Of a stretch of DNA of 64,000 bases, positions 27,125-38,284 are shown piece by piece. The translations under genes and the position numbers were made by a program. The notes below the pieces were generated by a model that saw nothing but the letters and a program-made list of their open reading frames with translations, was not told the DNA's origin and made no database searches. How positions within the stretch are numbered: the first letter of the stretch is position 1; each line of letters begins with the position of its first letter. This DNA is from an uncultured Rhizobium sp. (GTDB lineage Bacteria > Pseudomonadota > Alphaproteobacteria > Rhizobiales > Rhizobiaceae), in contig CAMFHE010000009.1 in the NCBI GenBank assembly GCA_945952045.1, forward strand, positions 83,430-147,429, written 5' to 3'.

Positions 27125-29125
27125 TCAACCGCGACCGATGCGCGACAGCGGCGGCAGGAAGGCGCCGGCGCCAGTGGACGACTCCGGGGCGGTTGCCTCG
27201 CCAGGCGCAGGCAGGTCACGGAGCGGCATGGGGCGGCCGAAGAGATAGCCCTGCATCTGGTCGCAGCCGAGCCGTTTCAGGCATTCGAACTGTTCCTCGG
27301 TCTCGATGCCCTCGGCCGTCGTCGCCATGCCGAGGCTGCGGGCGACGCCGATGACCAGCTCGACGATGGCAATCGCATCCGATCCCGTGGTGACGTCGCG
27401 GATGAAGGAGCGGTCGATCTTGATCTTGTCGAAGGGAAAGCCGCGCAGGCTGCCGAGCGAGGAATAGCCGGTGCCGAAATCGTCCATGGCGATCTGGATG
27501 CCGAGCGCCTTGAGGCTTCGAAGCGTCTGCAGCGTGTCCTCGTTGCGGTCGAGCAGCACGGATTCGGTGATTTCCAGCTCCAGTCGGCCGGGATCGAGCC
27601 GCGTATGCGCCAAGGCCGACATCACCGTCTGCACCAGCGCCTTGCTGCGGAACTGCACCGGCGAAAGGTTGACGGCGACCTTCAGCGGCGCCGGCCAGCG
27701 GGCGGCATCGGCGCAGGCCGTTCGCAACACCCACTCGCCCAACTCCTGGATGATACCCGTCTCTTCGGCAATCGGAATGAAATCGGATGGCGGCACCTGC
27801 CCGCGCAGCGGATGGTTCCAGCGCATCAGCGCCTCATAACCGCAGACCGCGCGGCTATGCGCATCGACAACCGGCTGGTAGAAGACGTCCATCTCGCCGT
27901 TGGCAAGCGCCTTCTGGAGGTCCGCTTCGAAAGAGGTACGGTCGTGAATGCGCGTATGCAATTCGGGCCGAAACACGCAGACGCGGCCACGGCCCAGCCG
28001 CTTGGCCTCGTAGAGCGCCAGATCCGCATGCTTGAGCAGTTCCTCCGGACCGAAACCGGGCTGCGACAGCGCCAGGCCGATGCTGGTGGCGATCGATAGC
28101 TCGCGCTCTGCCAACAGATAAGGCAGACCGATCTCGGCAATGACCTCTTCGGCAAACCCGCACGCTTCGCCTTCCGACGGCGCGGCGCTAAGGATGATGA
28201 ATTCGTCGCCACCCAGCCGACAGACGAGGTCATCAGGACCGGCAAGCCGCGACAATCGTTCCGCGACCTCGCGCAGCAACGCATCTCCCGTGGCATGGCC
28301 AAGCGTGTCGTTGACATTCTTGAAGCCATCGAGGTCGAGCAGCAGGATGGCGACATAGGGACCTGCCGCCCGCGCAACGGCAATCCGCGCCTCAAGTTCC
28401 TTGCGAAACAAGGTCCGGTTGGGCAGCCCGGTCAGCGCGTCATGATGGGCGGCATGTGCAAGCCTGCCGTTCTGATGTTGCAATTCGTCCGATGCGACGC
28501 GCAGATCGGCGGCCAGAAGCTGCATGCCGCCATGAGCCCGGTTGAGCAGGCGATTGTGATAGAGCAGCATGATGACCAGGCCGATGCCGCAGACGATCAA
28601 CCCGGCGGCAAGCGCGATGTAAATCCGGTGCAGGCGCGTCAGCGCCTCGTATTGGTTGTCGATGCGCGCGGCGTCATACTCGGCGGCATAGGCTGCCATC
28701 GCCGTCATCGCGCCGTCGAGATCGGCCATTTCAGCCAGCATGGCGCGGATGTCGAACGCTTCGCGGCCGTAGATCCCGGCCTCAAGCTTTTTCAGAACTG
28801 CCGTGAGACGCTCGATCGTTTCAAGCTGGCGCGGATTGGTATCGATCACGTCCCGCAAGCTGCCATGTTGCAGGACATCGACGCGGCCGAGCATGATATC
28901 GAGGCGCAACCTTACATCGTCGAGACTGGCGCCGGGAACGCCAAGCCCATAGGCGGCCAGACGATGCTCGAGCCGCATATATTCCGAGACCGACTGCCCG
29001 ACCGCAAAGGAATCGTTGTGATGCGCAATGCTTTTGAGCATCACCTGTCGCTCGGCGATCACATAGGCCATATAGCCGGTGGCGACCACGAAACATCCGA
29101 TAATGAGGGCGAGGAGTTTTTTCAA
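27125..29125 (-). CDS. Membrane GGDEF-EAL protein (diguanylate cyclase/phosphodiesterase)
   Basis: CRLGGDEFIIL, YEALMRWNHPLRG, MDDFGTGYSSLGSLRGFPFDKIKIDRSFI; two N-terminal TM segments. Confidence 0.95.
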   Translation of the reverse strand: MKKLLALIIGCFVVATGYMAYVIAERQVMLKSIAHHNDSFAVGQSVSEYMRLEHRLAAYGLGVPGASLDDVRLRLDIMLGRVDVLQHGSLRDVIDTNPRQLETIERLTAVLKKLEAGIYGREAFDIRAMLAEMADLDGAMTAMAAYAAEYDAARIDNQYEALTRLHRIYIALAAGLIVCGIGLVIMLLYHNRLLNRAHGGMQLLAADLRVASDELQHQNGRLAHAAHHDALTGLPNRTLFRKELEARIAVARAAGPYVAILLLDLDGFKNVNDTLGHATGDALLREVAERLSRLAGPDDLVCRLGGDEFIILSAAPSEGEACGFAEEVIAEIGLPYLLAERELSIATSIGLALSQPGFGPEELLKHADLALYEAKRLGRGRVCVFRPELHTRIHDRTSFEADLQKALANGEMDVFYQPVVDAHSRAVCGYEALMRWNHPLRGQVPPSDFIPIAEETGIIQELGEWVLRTACADAARWPAPLKVAVNLSPVQFRSKALVQTVMSALAHTRLDPGRLELEITESVLLDRNEDTLQTLRSLKALGIQIAMDDFGTGYSSLGSLRGFPFDKIKIDRSFIRDVTTGSDAIAIVELVIGVARSLGMATTAEGIETEEQFECLKRLGCDQMQGYLFGRPMPLRDLPAPGEATAPESSTGAGAFLPPLSRIGRG

Positions 29126-29133
29126 CGACCCAC

Positions 29134-29643
29134 CTACTGCACGACAAGCTTGCGCAATTGCCAGACTGCGCGGCGGTAATAGACCTCGCCCTGCAATTGG
29201 GGATTGGCGTCGAAGGGATAGATGATGAACAACGGCCCCTTCTCGCGTACCGACATGTAGGCGCCCGCCCGCTTCAACGCGAGCACGACGCCGAAACGTT
29301 CGAAATCCTCGATCGGGATGTGAACGACGTAATCGTTGAGGGCCGTCGCCTGCACTGTCTTTCCATGGGCGCCGGCAAGTTTCATCAGATCGGCCAGCGG
29401 CACGCCCTCGAAACGTTCGGCGCCGTCATACCAGGGCGTATGGGTAGTGACCGTTTCCTGCCGCATGGCTTCGAGCATGGCGAGGTCGAAATCGGCCACG
29501 CCGTCGCCATTCGTATTTGAAATCGCGCCCGAAATCGTCAGCAGCGTCGGCCCGGACGGCGCAGGCAACTCTTCCGCCCACGCGCCGCGCGCAAACAGGA
29601 AAACGAGAAAAGAAAGGCAAGTGACGATGCGGCCGGTACTCAA
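29134..29643 (-). CDS. Periplasmic oxidoreductase molybdopterin-binding-fold (SUOX-like) small protein
   Basis: Signal peptide (VTCLSFLVFLFARGAWA); LLTISGAISNTN, FEGVPLADLMKLAGA, GPLFIIYPFDANPQLQ; start uncertain. Confidence 0.75.
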   Translation of the reverse strand: MSTGRIVTCLSFLVFLFARGAWAEELPAPSGPTLLTISGAISNTNGDGVADFDLAMLEAMRQETVTTHTPWYDGAERFEGVPLADLMKLAGAHGKTVQATALNDYVVHIPIEDFERFGVVLALKRAGAYMSVREKGPLFIIYPFDANPQLQGEVYYRRAVWQLRKLVVQ

Positions 29644-29798
29644 GAGGTTCTCCTTTTGACCGCGCCACCGTGGACCAACTTCACTAAGCTTTCGCAAAGG
29701 CGGTCAATCGTTTTCTACCGAGCTCGCATCTTTTCCTTGTTTTTTGTTGACGCCTACCCATCCGCCCGGTTGTACGACCGGCTCGGAGCGGTCAGCGC

Positions 29799-31739
29799 TC
29801 AGAACTCTTCCCAACTGTCTTTCGCCGACACCGCGGCATTGCCGGCAAAGGCGGCGGCGACCTTGCGGCCCAGCGCCCGGACCGGCGAGGCGACGGGCGC
29901 TTCTGCGCCGGAGGCCAGCCGCGCCGAACGGGGGACGGTGGCGGAGACCGACAGCTTGAACTGGGCAAGCAGTTGATTGAGCGAGGCGACTTCCCGCGCC
30001 AGACCGTGGCTTGCCGCCGTCGATTCCTCGACCATGGCCGCATTGCGCTGCGTGTCCTGATCCATCTGGTTGACGGACGTGTTGATCTGCTGCAGGCCGG
30101 AGGATTGCTCCTGCGCCGCCTCCACGATCGCAGCGATATTGCGGTCGATCTCATGAACTTCGAAGACGATCGTCTCCAGCGCCTTTCCGGTTTCCCCGAC
30201 CAGCGCCACGCCTTGCTGGACCTGCTCGTTGGAGGTGGTGATCAGCGCCTTGATCTCCTTCGCCGCCTTGGCCGACCGCTGGGCGAGTTCGCGCACTTCC
30301 TGTGCAACGACCGCGAACCCCTTGCCGGCTTCCCCGGCGCGCGCTGCCTCGACGCCGGCATTCAGCGCCAGGAGATTGGTCTGGAAAGCGATCTCGTCGA
30401 TGACGCCGATGATGCTGGCGATTTCCCCTGAAGATTTTTCGATGCGCTCCATAGCGCCAATGGCGCGGCGAACCACCGCGCCGGATTGCTCGGCATCCAG
30501 CCGGGCGCGATTGGCGAGCTGGCCTGCCTCCTGCGCACGCGCCGTCGAATCCTTGACCGTGGTGGTGATCTGTTCCAGGGCGGCGGCGGTTTCCTCGACG
30601 GAGGCGGCCTGCTGCTCCGTGCGCTTGGCGAGGTCGTCTGCGGCGGCGCGGATTTCCTTGGCGCCGGCATCGATGCCGCGCGCATTCTCAGAAACGCTGG
30701 CAAGCGCCTCCTGCAGCTTGCCGGCAGATGCATTGAAGTCCTTGCGCACCGCATCGAGCGTCTCGGTGAAGGGCATGTCGATGCGATAGGAGACGTCGCC
30801 TTCCGAAAGACGGGCAAGCGCGGTGGCGAGATTGTCGACGGCAAATCGAACATCGGCCGCTTCGCGCATGCGCTGTTCCTCCCGCGCCAGGCGCTCCTTT
30901 TCGGAAAGGCTGCGATTGGCGTCTGCTTCCTGTTCCAGACGAAGGCGCTCGCGCGCATTCTGCAGGAACACTTCGACCGCCTTGGCCATCTGGCCGACTT
31001 CGTCACCGCGCGTCATGCCGGGAATGGCATCCTGCACATCGCCTCCGGCCAGCCGGCGCATACGCTCCTGCAAGCTGCCCAGCGGGCCGGTAATGCCACG
31101 GGCGGCGACCAGCAGACCGGCCGCGAAAGACGCAGCCACAGCGGCGGCGATGACCGCGAGCGAATAGACGATGGTCGAGCGGTTTCCTTGCGAAATCTCC
31201 GTGGCGCGCTTTTCCAGTTCGACACGCAGTTCGTCGGTATAGGCGCGCAGCCGCTTGCCGAAATCCGCCGCCCGCGCATCGAGGGCGACGACCCTTTCGC
31301 GGAAAGTCTGCGCCTCGCCCTTCATATTGCTGTCGACCAGCACCATGAGATCGGCCTCGATGCCGCGCATTTCGGCGACATAGGCATCGATTTCGTCCGC
31401 CCGTTCCGGAATAAGCTGCCGCGCCTCGTTCATGCGGTCATACATGCTTTTCGAATTGGCCTTCAGATTTTCGAGCGCCGAGGCGACCTGCGGCGATTTC
31501 GCATCGTGCACGCCGGTCAGATAGGCATTGTAGAACAGGCTGACGAAATTGCGGTCGGCGCGGGCGATCTGGCGCAGCGCAGCCGCATCCTCTGTGACGA
31601 ATTCGTGATAGACCGTATCGCTCTTCTGAAACTCCCGGCTCATATAGGCGGCGCCGCCCAGCGCCACGACCGATACGGCGGCCAGGACCGAGAGAATTTT
31701 GACCTTGATCTTTGCATTTGCCAGAAACGACATTGCCAA
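29799..31739 (-). CDS. Methyl-accepting chemotaxis protein
   Basis: TM-HAMP architecture; signalling hairpin IDEIAFQTNLLALNAGVEAARAGEAGKGFAVVAQEVRELAQRSAKAAKEIK; C-terminal SWEEF. Confidence 0.95.
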   Translation of the reverse strand: MAMSFLANAKIKVKILSVLAAVSVVALGGAAYMSREFQKSDTVYHEFVTEDAAALRQIARADRNFVSLFYNAYLTGVHDAKSPQVASALENLKANSKSMYDRMNEARQLIPERADEIDAYVAEMRGIEADLMVLVDSNMKGEAQTFRERVVALDARAADFGKRLRAYTDELRVELEKRATEISQGNRSTIVYSLAVIAAAVAASFAAGLLVAARGITGPLGSLQERMRRLAGGDVQDAIPGMTRGDEVGQMAKAVEVFLQNARERLRLEQEADANRSLSEKERLAREEQRMREAADVRFAVDNLATALARLSEGDVSYRIDMPFTETLDAVRKDFNASAGKLQEALASVSENARGIDAGAKEIRAAADDLAKRTEQQAASVEETAAALEQITTTVKDSTARAQEAGQLANRARLDAEQSGAVVRRAIGAMERIEKSSGEIASIIGVIDEIAFQTNLLALNAGVEAARAGEAGKGFAVVAQEVRELAQRSAKAAKEIKALITTSNEQVQQGVALVGETGKALETIVFEVHEIDRNIAAIVEAAQEQSSGLQQINTSVNQMDQDTQRNAAMVEESTAASHGLAREVASLNQLLAQFKLSVSATVPRSARLASGAEAPVASPVRALGRKVAAAFAGNAAVSAKDSWEEF

Positions 31740-32229
31740 CCTCTATATAGCCGAATGCGGCAGCGGTCCGCCCTGCAACCGACGCCGGGCCTCGCCGTGC
31801 GAAAACGCGCGGCGGTCGAAGCCAGGGAGGCATGGATGCGATATCCCGGAGTTTCGGGCAGGGGACCACAGACCGATCCATCCGGCCTGCCGCGCTTGAA
31901 ACGTGCCACTGCAATTCATTCGCGCGGCATAACGGAAGCGTCTTCTTCGAAAACCGTGAACCGGCCTTCAATTTCCCGCTTTGGTTGATCTTCGCCGAGG
32001 AAAGTAAAAAAAGCGCTATTTTCGCCCGGATCGCAGCCCCTGATTGCAGGAAAAGCATGAGTTTTTTGGGAATCGGACAAAAAATATCGAAGCCGGTCGA
32101 AAATTGCTGGCAATTTCAGGCGAAACAACCTGGAAAAACCCGGCCGGATGCCAGTACCCTTGTGCGCCGGCCCGGAAGAACAGGTTCGGGCCGACGCAAT
32201 TTCGGATCGACTTCGACAGCGCCGGGCTG

Positions 32230-33087
32230 TCAGGCAGAGCCGATATAATCGAGCCCGATATCCAGCGTCGGCGCGCTGTGCGTGATCCAGCCGACCGAGA
32301 GAAGATCGACGCCGCTTGCCGCAATCGCTGCGGCGGTCGAAGGCGTGATGCCGCCGGAAGCCTCGGCAATCGCCCTGCCGTCGATGATGCCGACCGCTTC
32401 GCGCAGAAGGTCGGGCGTCATGTTGTCGAGCAGCACGGCATCGACGCCCTCCTCCATCACCTCGCGCAACTGGTCGAGCGTATCGACCTCGATCTCGATC
32501 TTGACGAGATGGCCGACATTGGCCTTGGCGCGGCGGATCGCCTCGCGGACACCGCCGGCAATGGCGACGTGATTGTCCTTGATCAACACGGCATCATAGA
32601 GCGCGAAACGGTGGTTCATGCCGCCGCCGGCGCGCACCGCCTGCTTTTCAAGCGCCCGCAGGCCGGGCGTCGTTTTGCGGGTGCAGACGACCGCCGCCTT
32701 GGTGCCGGCAATGGCTGCGACGATGCCGGCGGTGACGCTGGCGATGCCGGAGAGATGGCCGAGGAAATTCAGCGCGGTGCGCTCGCCCGTCAGCATCAGC
32801 CGCGACGGCCCCTCGACGGTGAGGATGCGCTCGCCCGGCAACAGCCTTGCACCGTCGGCGACATGGCGGGTGACGATGAGCCCCGGATTGACCAGCCGGA
32901 AGGCCAGCTCGGCGGCATCGAGGCCGGCGACCACGCCCGGCTGGCGTGCCGCCGCCACCACCGTCGAGCGATGCTCGGCCGGGATGACCGCATTCGAGGT
33001 GATATCGCCGGCAAGGCCGAGATCCTCGATCAGCGCGGCGCGCACGATGGGCTCGAGGATCACATGCGGCAGGGGAGCAGAAAACAT
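32230..33087 (-). CDS. nadC: Nicotinate-nucleotide pyrophosphorylase (carboxylating)
   Basis: EDLGLAGDITSNAVIP, TRKTTPGLRALEKQAVRAGGGMNHRFALYDAVLIKDNH, EASGGIT. Confidence 0.95.
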   Translation of the reverse strand: MFSAPLPHVILEPIVRAALIEDLGLAGDITSNAVIPAEHRSTVVAAARQPGVVAGLDAAELAFRLVNPGLIVTRHVADGARLLPGERILTVEGPSRLMLTGERTALNFLGHLSGIASVTAGIVAAIAGTKAAVVCTRKTTPGLRALEKQAVRAGGGMNHRFALYDAVLIKDNHVAIAGGVREAIRRAKANVGHLVKIEIEVDTLDQLREVMEEGVDAVLLDNMTPDLLREAVGIIDGRAIAEASGGITPSTAAAIAASGVDLLSVGWITHSAPTLDIGLDYIGSA

Positions 33088-33088
33088 C

Positions 33089-34630
33089 TCAGGCACTCCG
33101 GGCAAGGGGATGGGTGAGCGCCGCGCCGGCATGGTCGAGCACGTCGGCGAATGTCATGCGCTGCCGAGCAGGCAGCGGCGCGGTCAGGGGATGATCGGTG
33201 CGGGCATGGGCGCCGCGCGATTCCTGCCGCAGCAACGCGAAGACGGCGATGGAGAGCGCCACCATGGCCGGGTCGGTGGCGGCTCCTTCCGCCTCCACCA
33301 GCGGCAGCAGGGCTTCCACGGCGCGGCACAGGTTTTCGCCGTCGCGCAGCACCGAGAGATGGCGCGACACCACGGCGCGCACCGCCGCCGGATCGGCTGT
33401 CGGCGGCAGGACTGTATCCGTAACCGGCCGGGCCTCGCCAATCGCCAATCCGGAAATATCATCGGCGGCGTTCAAGCCCATGACCGCCGCTTCAAGCAGC
33501 GAATTGCTCGCCAGCCGGTTGGCGCCGTGCAGGCCGGTGGCGCCGGCCTCGCCGACGACCCAGAGGCCCTCGACGGAGCTGCGTCCGCTGAGATCGGTGG
33601 CGACGCCGCCCATGTGGTAATGCACGGCCGGACGCACCGGGATCGGCTGGCGCGTCGGATCGATGCCCGCCTGCCGGCACAGCCGGTCGATGCGCGGAAA
33701 GCGCGCCACGAAGCGGTCGCCCAGCGCAGGACGAGCATCGAGGAAGACATGGCCGCCGCGGGCGATCTCGGCGCTGATGGCGCGGGCAACGACATCGCGG
33801 GGAGCAAGTTCCGCACCCGGCCGGTCGGCCATGAAGCGCTCGCCGCGCTCGTTGATCAGGATCGCGCCCTCGCCGCGCACCGCCTCGCTGACCAGCCCCA
33901 GCGGCCGGCCGGGACCGTCGAGCGCAGTCGGGTGGAATTGCACGAACTCCATATCCGAAAGCACTGCGCCGGCGCGGGCGGCAAGCATGATGCCCTGCCC
34001 CCAATTGCCGGAGGGATTGGTGGTTGCCTCGTAGAGGCCGCCAAGCCCGCCAGTCGCAAGAACCACCTGCGCGGTCGGCAGCAAGGCCGCGCCGCCGGTA
34101 TGGCAACCGAGCAGCCCGGCGATTTTTCCGTCGCGCATCACGAGGCGGCGCACCTCGAAACCGGAGAGAACCGCAATCGATGGCGTGTTTTTGACTGCGG
34201 CGATCAGCGGTCGGATGATGGCCGCCCCGGAACTGTCGCCCTCGGCATGCAGAATGCGGCGGCGGCTGTGCGCCGCTTCCAGCCCCAGGGCATAGGCGCC
34301 ATCCACATCGCGGTCGAAGCGCACGCCAAAAGCTTCGAGACGGGCGACGAGATCGGGCGCCCGCGCCAGAATGGCGGAGGCTGCGGCCTCGTCGCAGAGC
34401 CCGGCGCCGGCGGCGAGCGTATCGGCGAGATGCAGGCCGATGCTATCATCCGCGCCGATGGCAGCGGCGAGGCCGCCCTGCGCCCAGGCACTCGACGTTT
34501 CCTCGCCCAGCCCGGCGCGGGTGATGAGTACGACGGGACGCGGGGCGAGCGCCAGCGCCGTCATCAGCCCCGCCAACCCGCTGCCAACCACGGCAACGCG
34601 GCCGGCGAGCCTGTCCAAAAATTCGGTCAT
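33089..34630 (-). CDS. nadB: L-aspartate oxidase
   Basis: [47 protein letters not shown], operon with nadA/nadC. Confidence 0.95.
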   Translation of the reverse strand: MTEFLDRLAGRVAVVGSGLAGLMTALALAPRPVVLITRAGLGEETSSAWAQGGLAAAIGADDSIGLHLADTLAAGAGLCDEAAASAILARAPDLVARLEAFGVRFDRDVDGAYALGLEAAHSRRRILHAEGDSSGAAIIRPLIAAVKNTPSIAVLSGFEVRRLVMRDGKIAGLLGCHTGGAALLPTAQVVLATGGLGGLYEATTNPSGNWGQGIMLAARAGAVLSDMEFVQFHPTALDGPGRPLGLVSEAVRGEGAILINERGERFMADRPGAELAPRDVVARAISAEIARGGHVFLDARPALGDRFVARFPRIDRLCRQAGIDPTRQPIPVRPAVHYHMGGVATDLSGRSSVEGLWVVGEAGATGLHGANRLASNSLLEAAVMGLNAADDISGLAIGEARPVTDTVLPPTADPAAVRAVVSRHLSVLRDGENLCRAVEALLPLVEAEGAATDPAMVALSIAVFALLRQESRGAHARTDHPLTAPLPARQRMTFADVLDHAGAALTHPLARSA

Positions 34631-35598
34631 ATCGCAAGCATCCTTTCCACCGCGCGGCGCGCGCCTTCGGCAACGGCGGGATCGACCGTCACTTCATGAC
34701 GGTTTTCCTCCAGCGCGGTGCGGATATTGGCGAGCGTGATGCGCTTCATATGCGGACACAGATTGCAGGGGCGGATGAACTCCACCTCCGGGTGCTGCAC
34801 GGCGACATTGTCGCTCATCGAGCATTCGGTGAGCAGCACGACGCGAGCCGGCTTGTTGTCGCCGACATAATCCGACATGACCGCCGTCGAGCCGGCGAAA
34901 TCGGCTTCCGCCACCACCTCCGGCGGGCATTCGGGATGGGCGAGCACGACGACGCCGGGATGGGCCTCGCGCAGATCGCGCACATCCTGCGCATTGAACA
35001 GCTCATGCACCTCGCAATGGCCATGCCAGGCGAGGATCTCGACATTCGTCTCCCGCGCCACGTTGCGCGCCAGATATTCGTCGGGGATCATCAAGACCTT
35101 GGGCACGCCGAGCGCCTCGACGATCTTCTTGGCATTGCCCGAGGTGCAGCAGATGTCGGACGCCGCCTTCACCGCCGCGGAGGTGTTGACATAGGTGATA
35201 ACAGGCACGCCGGGATGCGCCTGGCGTAGCAGCGCCACGTCTTCGGGCGTGATCGAATCCGCCAGCGAGCAGCCCGCCTGCATGTCGGGGATCAGCACCG
35301 TCTTCGAGGGGTTCAGGAGTTTTGCCGTCTCGGCCATGAAATGCACCCCGGCCAGCACGATAACGTCGGCATCGACCTCCACCGCCTTGCGCGCCAGCGC
35401 CAGGCTATCGCCGACGATATCGGCGACGCCATGAAAAATATCCGGCGTCTGGTAGTTGTGGGCGAGGATCACCGCATTGCGGCGGCGCTTCAGGTCGAGG
35501 ATCGCCTCGACATCGGCCTCGTGCGACATCCACTCCGCCCTGGGCATGACGCGGCTGACACGATGATAGAGCGAGGCTGCGGAAACCGGGGAATTCAT
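34627..35598 (-). CDS. nadA: Quinolinate synthase
   Basis: [65 protein letters not shown]. Confidence 0.96.
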   Translation of the reverse strand: MNSPVSAASLYHRVSRVMPRAEWMSHEADVEAILDLKRRRNAVILAHNYQTPDIFHGVADIVGDSLALARKAVEVDADVIVLAGVHFMAETAKLLNPSKTVLIPDMQAGCSLADSITPEDVALLRQAHPGVPVITYVNTSAAVKAASDICCTSGNAKKIVEALGVPKVLMIPDEYLARNVARETNVEILAWHGHCEVHELFNAQDVRDLREAHPGVVVLAHPECPPEVVAEADFAGSTAVMSDYVGDNKPARVVLLTECSMSDNVAVQHPEVEFIRPCNLCPHMKRITLANIRTALEENRHEVTVDPAVAEGARRAVERMLAI

Positions 35599-35611
35599 GG
35601 CGACTCCTTTT

Positions 35612-35630
35612 TATACTCGTTTTGAGTATA
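35612..35630. promoter_or_regulatory. NadQ operator-like palindrome 1 upstream of nadA
   Basis: TATACTC-GTTTT-GAGTATA, perfect 7-bp inverted repeat. Confidence 0.7.
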
Positions 35631-35645
35631 TCCGGGACGCAGTGT

Positions 35646-35664
35646 TATTCTCGATTTGAGTTTA
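35646..35664. promoter_or_regulatory. NadQ operator-like palindrome 2 upstream of nadA
   Basis: TATTCTCGATTTGAGTTTA matches site 1 at 16/19 positions, 34 bp away; overlaps nadQ stop codon. Confidence 0.6.
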
Positions 35665-36614
35665 TGTCAATTGCGGGAAAGAGGGAGTTTCGTGCCCGAC
35701 ATGGCCCGCTCTTCGAGAACGGCATGGCGATAGCGAAACAGCTTGGCCGGCCGGCCGCCGGTGCCGCTGGTCATCTCGCCGGTTTCCTCGATCAGCTCCT
35801 GCTGGTCGATCAAGCGGCGGAAATTCGGCTTGTGCAGGGTCAGCCCCGCCAAGGCCTCCACCGAGCGCTGCAATTGCAGCAGGGTGAAATTCTCCGGCAT
35901 CAGCTCGAAGACCACCGGGCGGTATTTGATCTTGGCGCGCAGCCGGGCGATGCCGGTGGCGAGGATGCGGCGGTGATCGGCAAACATCGGCCGTCCCTCG
36001 GCCGGATGCGCCGCGCCGCCGGCCTCCGCCACCAGTCCGGCCTCGTACATCAGCTCGTAACGTTGCAGGACGAGGTCTTCGTTCCAGGCCGCGCCCGAGA
36101 GCCCGAAGGTGAAATCCACCCGTCGCTGGCGATGGTCGCGCCGCGTCGGCTCCGCGCCCGCCCATTCCGTCAGCCGCGCGGCGATGCCGTCCAGAATTTT
36201 CGGCCGGCCCTGGCGGTGATCCTCCCACGGGAAATAATCGTACCAGCCATGCCAGCCGGGACGGCCGGCGCCCGGCGCGGCCTGCTCGCGCACCAGGCCG
36301 AGATAACTGATCGAGATCGTCCGCCCCGTCGCCTCGTCGGTGCGGTCGCGGTCGGCAAAGGTATAGAGCTGTTCGAGATAGCCGATCGGATGGCCGGTCT
36401 GATCGCCGACCCATTCGCGCAGACCCGCTTGCAGGCTGCGATGGCCGAGTTCGAACGGGCCGGAGGGCAGCGCAAACCCGCCCTGCACCGTCATCACCCG
36501 CGGGGCGTCACCCGTGACCGCCGCCAGCACCGCGATGAGTTCAGCATGGGCAAGTCCAGGGGTCACGATGGTCCTATCTTCAAACGGTGGCACGTCTTTT
36601 TGCTTTTGGCACAT
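35662..36614 (-). CDS. nadQ: NadQ-like Nudix-related transcriptional regulator of NAD biosynthesis
   Basis: Nudix-related N-terminal region (FALPSGPFELGHRSLQAGLREWVGDQTG) plus C-terminal wHTH-like region (RLIDQQELIEETGEMTSGTGGRPAKLFRY); immediately upstream of nadABC; start codon uncertain. Confidence 0.75.
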
Positions 36615-36655
36615 TCAGGCAAAGAAGCCAAACGCGCGCCACCGCCGGTAGAGGA

Positions 36656-37465
36656 TCAGTAGACCTTGCTGTCCGGCCCCGGATGCGCCGCCGCCTCCGC
36701 TGCCTTGAAATCGGCCAGCAATTTGGTCGTCGCATTGGCAAGCAGCGTCACATCGTTGCCGATGGCGACGAAGGTGGCGCCAAGATCGAGATAACGCTTG
36801 GCGAGCGTGAGATCGCCGGTCAGGATGCCGGCCGCCTTGCCATGGCCCTGGATGCGCTTCAGCGCATCCTCGACCGCCGCCTGCACCTCCGGCGCGCCCG
36901 GCTTGCCGAGATAACCCATGTCGGCGGCAAGGTCGGCCGGGCCGATGAAGACGCCGTCGACGCCCTCGGTGGTGGCGATCGCATCGAGATTGGCGATACC
37001 GGCGCGGTTTTCCACCTGCAAGAGCAGGCAGACTTCGTCATTGGCTGTCTGCAGGTAATCGGGAATGCGGTTGAAGGCCGAGGCCCGCGCCAGTGCGGCG
37101 CCGACGCCGCGCACGCCATGCGGCGGGTAGCGCACGGCCTTGACCATGGCTTGTGCCTGTTCGCGGCTGTCGACCATCGGGATCAGCAGCGTCTGGGCGC
37201 CGATATCGAGCAACTGCTTGACCATCCAGGTCTCGCCGATCGGCGGGCGGATGACGGCATGGGACGCCGTGCCCTTCATCGCCTGAAGCTGCGAGACCAG
37301 CAGCGGCACATCGTTGGGCGCATGTTCAGCATCGAGCAGCAGCCAGTCATAACCGGCCCCGGCGCAGATCTCGACCGTATAGGGATTGGCCAGCGCCTGC
37401 CACAGGCCGATCTGGGCCCGACCTTCCTTCAATGCTGCCTTGAACGTGTTCTTGGGAGCCGGCAT
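36656..37465 (-). CDS. hpaI: 4-hydroxy-2-oxoheptanedioate aldolase (HpcH/HpaI)
   Basis: IGLWQALANPYTVEICAGAGYDWLLLDAEHAPND; hpa operon context. Confidence 0.93.
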   Translation of the reverse strand: MPAPKNTFKAALKEGRAQIGLWQALANPYTVEICAGAGYDWLLLDAEHAPNDVPLLVSQLQAMKGTASHAVIRPPIGETWMVKQLLDIGAQTLLIPMVDSREQAQAMVKAVRYPPHGVRGVGAALARASAFNRIPDYLQTANDEVCLLLQVENRAGIANLDAIATTEGVDGVFIGPADLAADMGYLGKPGAPEVQAAVEDALKRIQGHGKAAGILTGDLTLAKRYLDLGATFVAIGNDVTLLANATTKLLADFKAAEAAAHPGPDSKVY

Positions 37466-37477
37466 GGGAAACACTCC

Positions 37478-38281
37478 TTAGAGGAAATGGCAGGCAATGG
37501 TGCCGTAAGGGCCGAAATCGGCATTGATCGTATCGCCGTGACGCGCCTCGACCGGACGGATGAACGAGCCGGCGAGCACGATCTGCCCCGCCTCGATGCC
37601 GTCGCCATATTGCGCCAGGCGATTGGCGAGCCAGGCGATGCCGCGGGCCGGATGGTTGAGCACGCCGGCACCCAGCCCGGTCTCCTCGACCTCGGCATTG
37701 CGGGAAACGATGGCGCCCATCCAGCGCATGTCCACCTGGTCGGGCCGCATCTGCCGCCCGCCGATGACGATGCCGGCATTGGCAGCATTGTCGGAAATCG
37801 TATCGACGATGCTGCGGGCCTTCTTCGTTTCCGGGTCGACGCGCAGGATGCGCGTGTCGAGGATCTCCAGCGCCGGGGTGATGTAATCCGTGGCGTTGAG
37901 CACGTCGAAGATGGAAACGTTGGGCCCTTTCAGCGGCGCCTTCATCACGAAGGCGATTTCCGCCTCGATGCGCGGCTGAATGAAGCGGTCGGCGGGAATG
38001 ACCGCGCCGTCCTCGAACAGCATATCGTCGAACAGCACGCCGGAATCGGGGATGTCGATGTTCAGGGCATATTGCATCGCCTTGGAGGTGAGGCCGATCT
38101 TCCAGCCGATGACCTTGCGGCCGCCGGCGATCTTCCGCTTCACCCAGGCGGCCTGCACGGCATAGGCATCGTCCATGCTCATGCCGGGATGTTTCAGCGA
38201 CAGCAGGTCGATCTGCTTGCGGCTTTCCTCGGCGCCATCGAGGGCGCTGGCGGCGGCGTCGATCTCTTGTGCGTTCAGCAT
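37478..38281 (-). CDS. hpaH: 2-oxo-hept-4-ene-1,7-dioate hydratase
   Basis: [49 protein letters not shown]; hpa operon context. Confidence 0.92.
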   Translation of the reverse strand: MLNAQEIDAAASALDGAEESRKQIDLLSLKHPGMSMDDAYAVQAAWVKRKIAGGRKVIGWKIGLTSKAMQYALNIDIPDSGVLFDDMLFEDGAVIPADRFIQPRIEAEIAFVMKAPLKGPNVSIFDVLNATDYITPALEILDTRILRVDPETKKARSIVDTISDNAANAGIVIGGRQMRPDQVDMRWMGAIVSRNAEVEETGLGAGVLNHPARGIAWLANRLAQYGDGIEAGQIVLAGSFIRPVEARHGDTINADFGPYGTIACHFL

Positions 38282-38284
38282 GGC

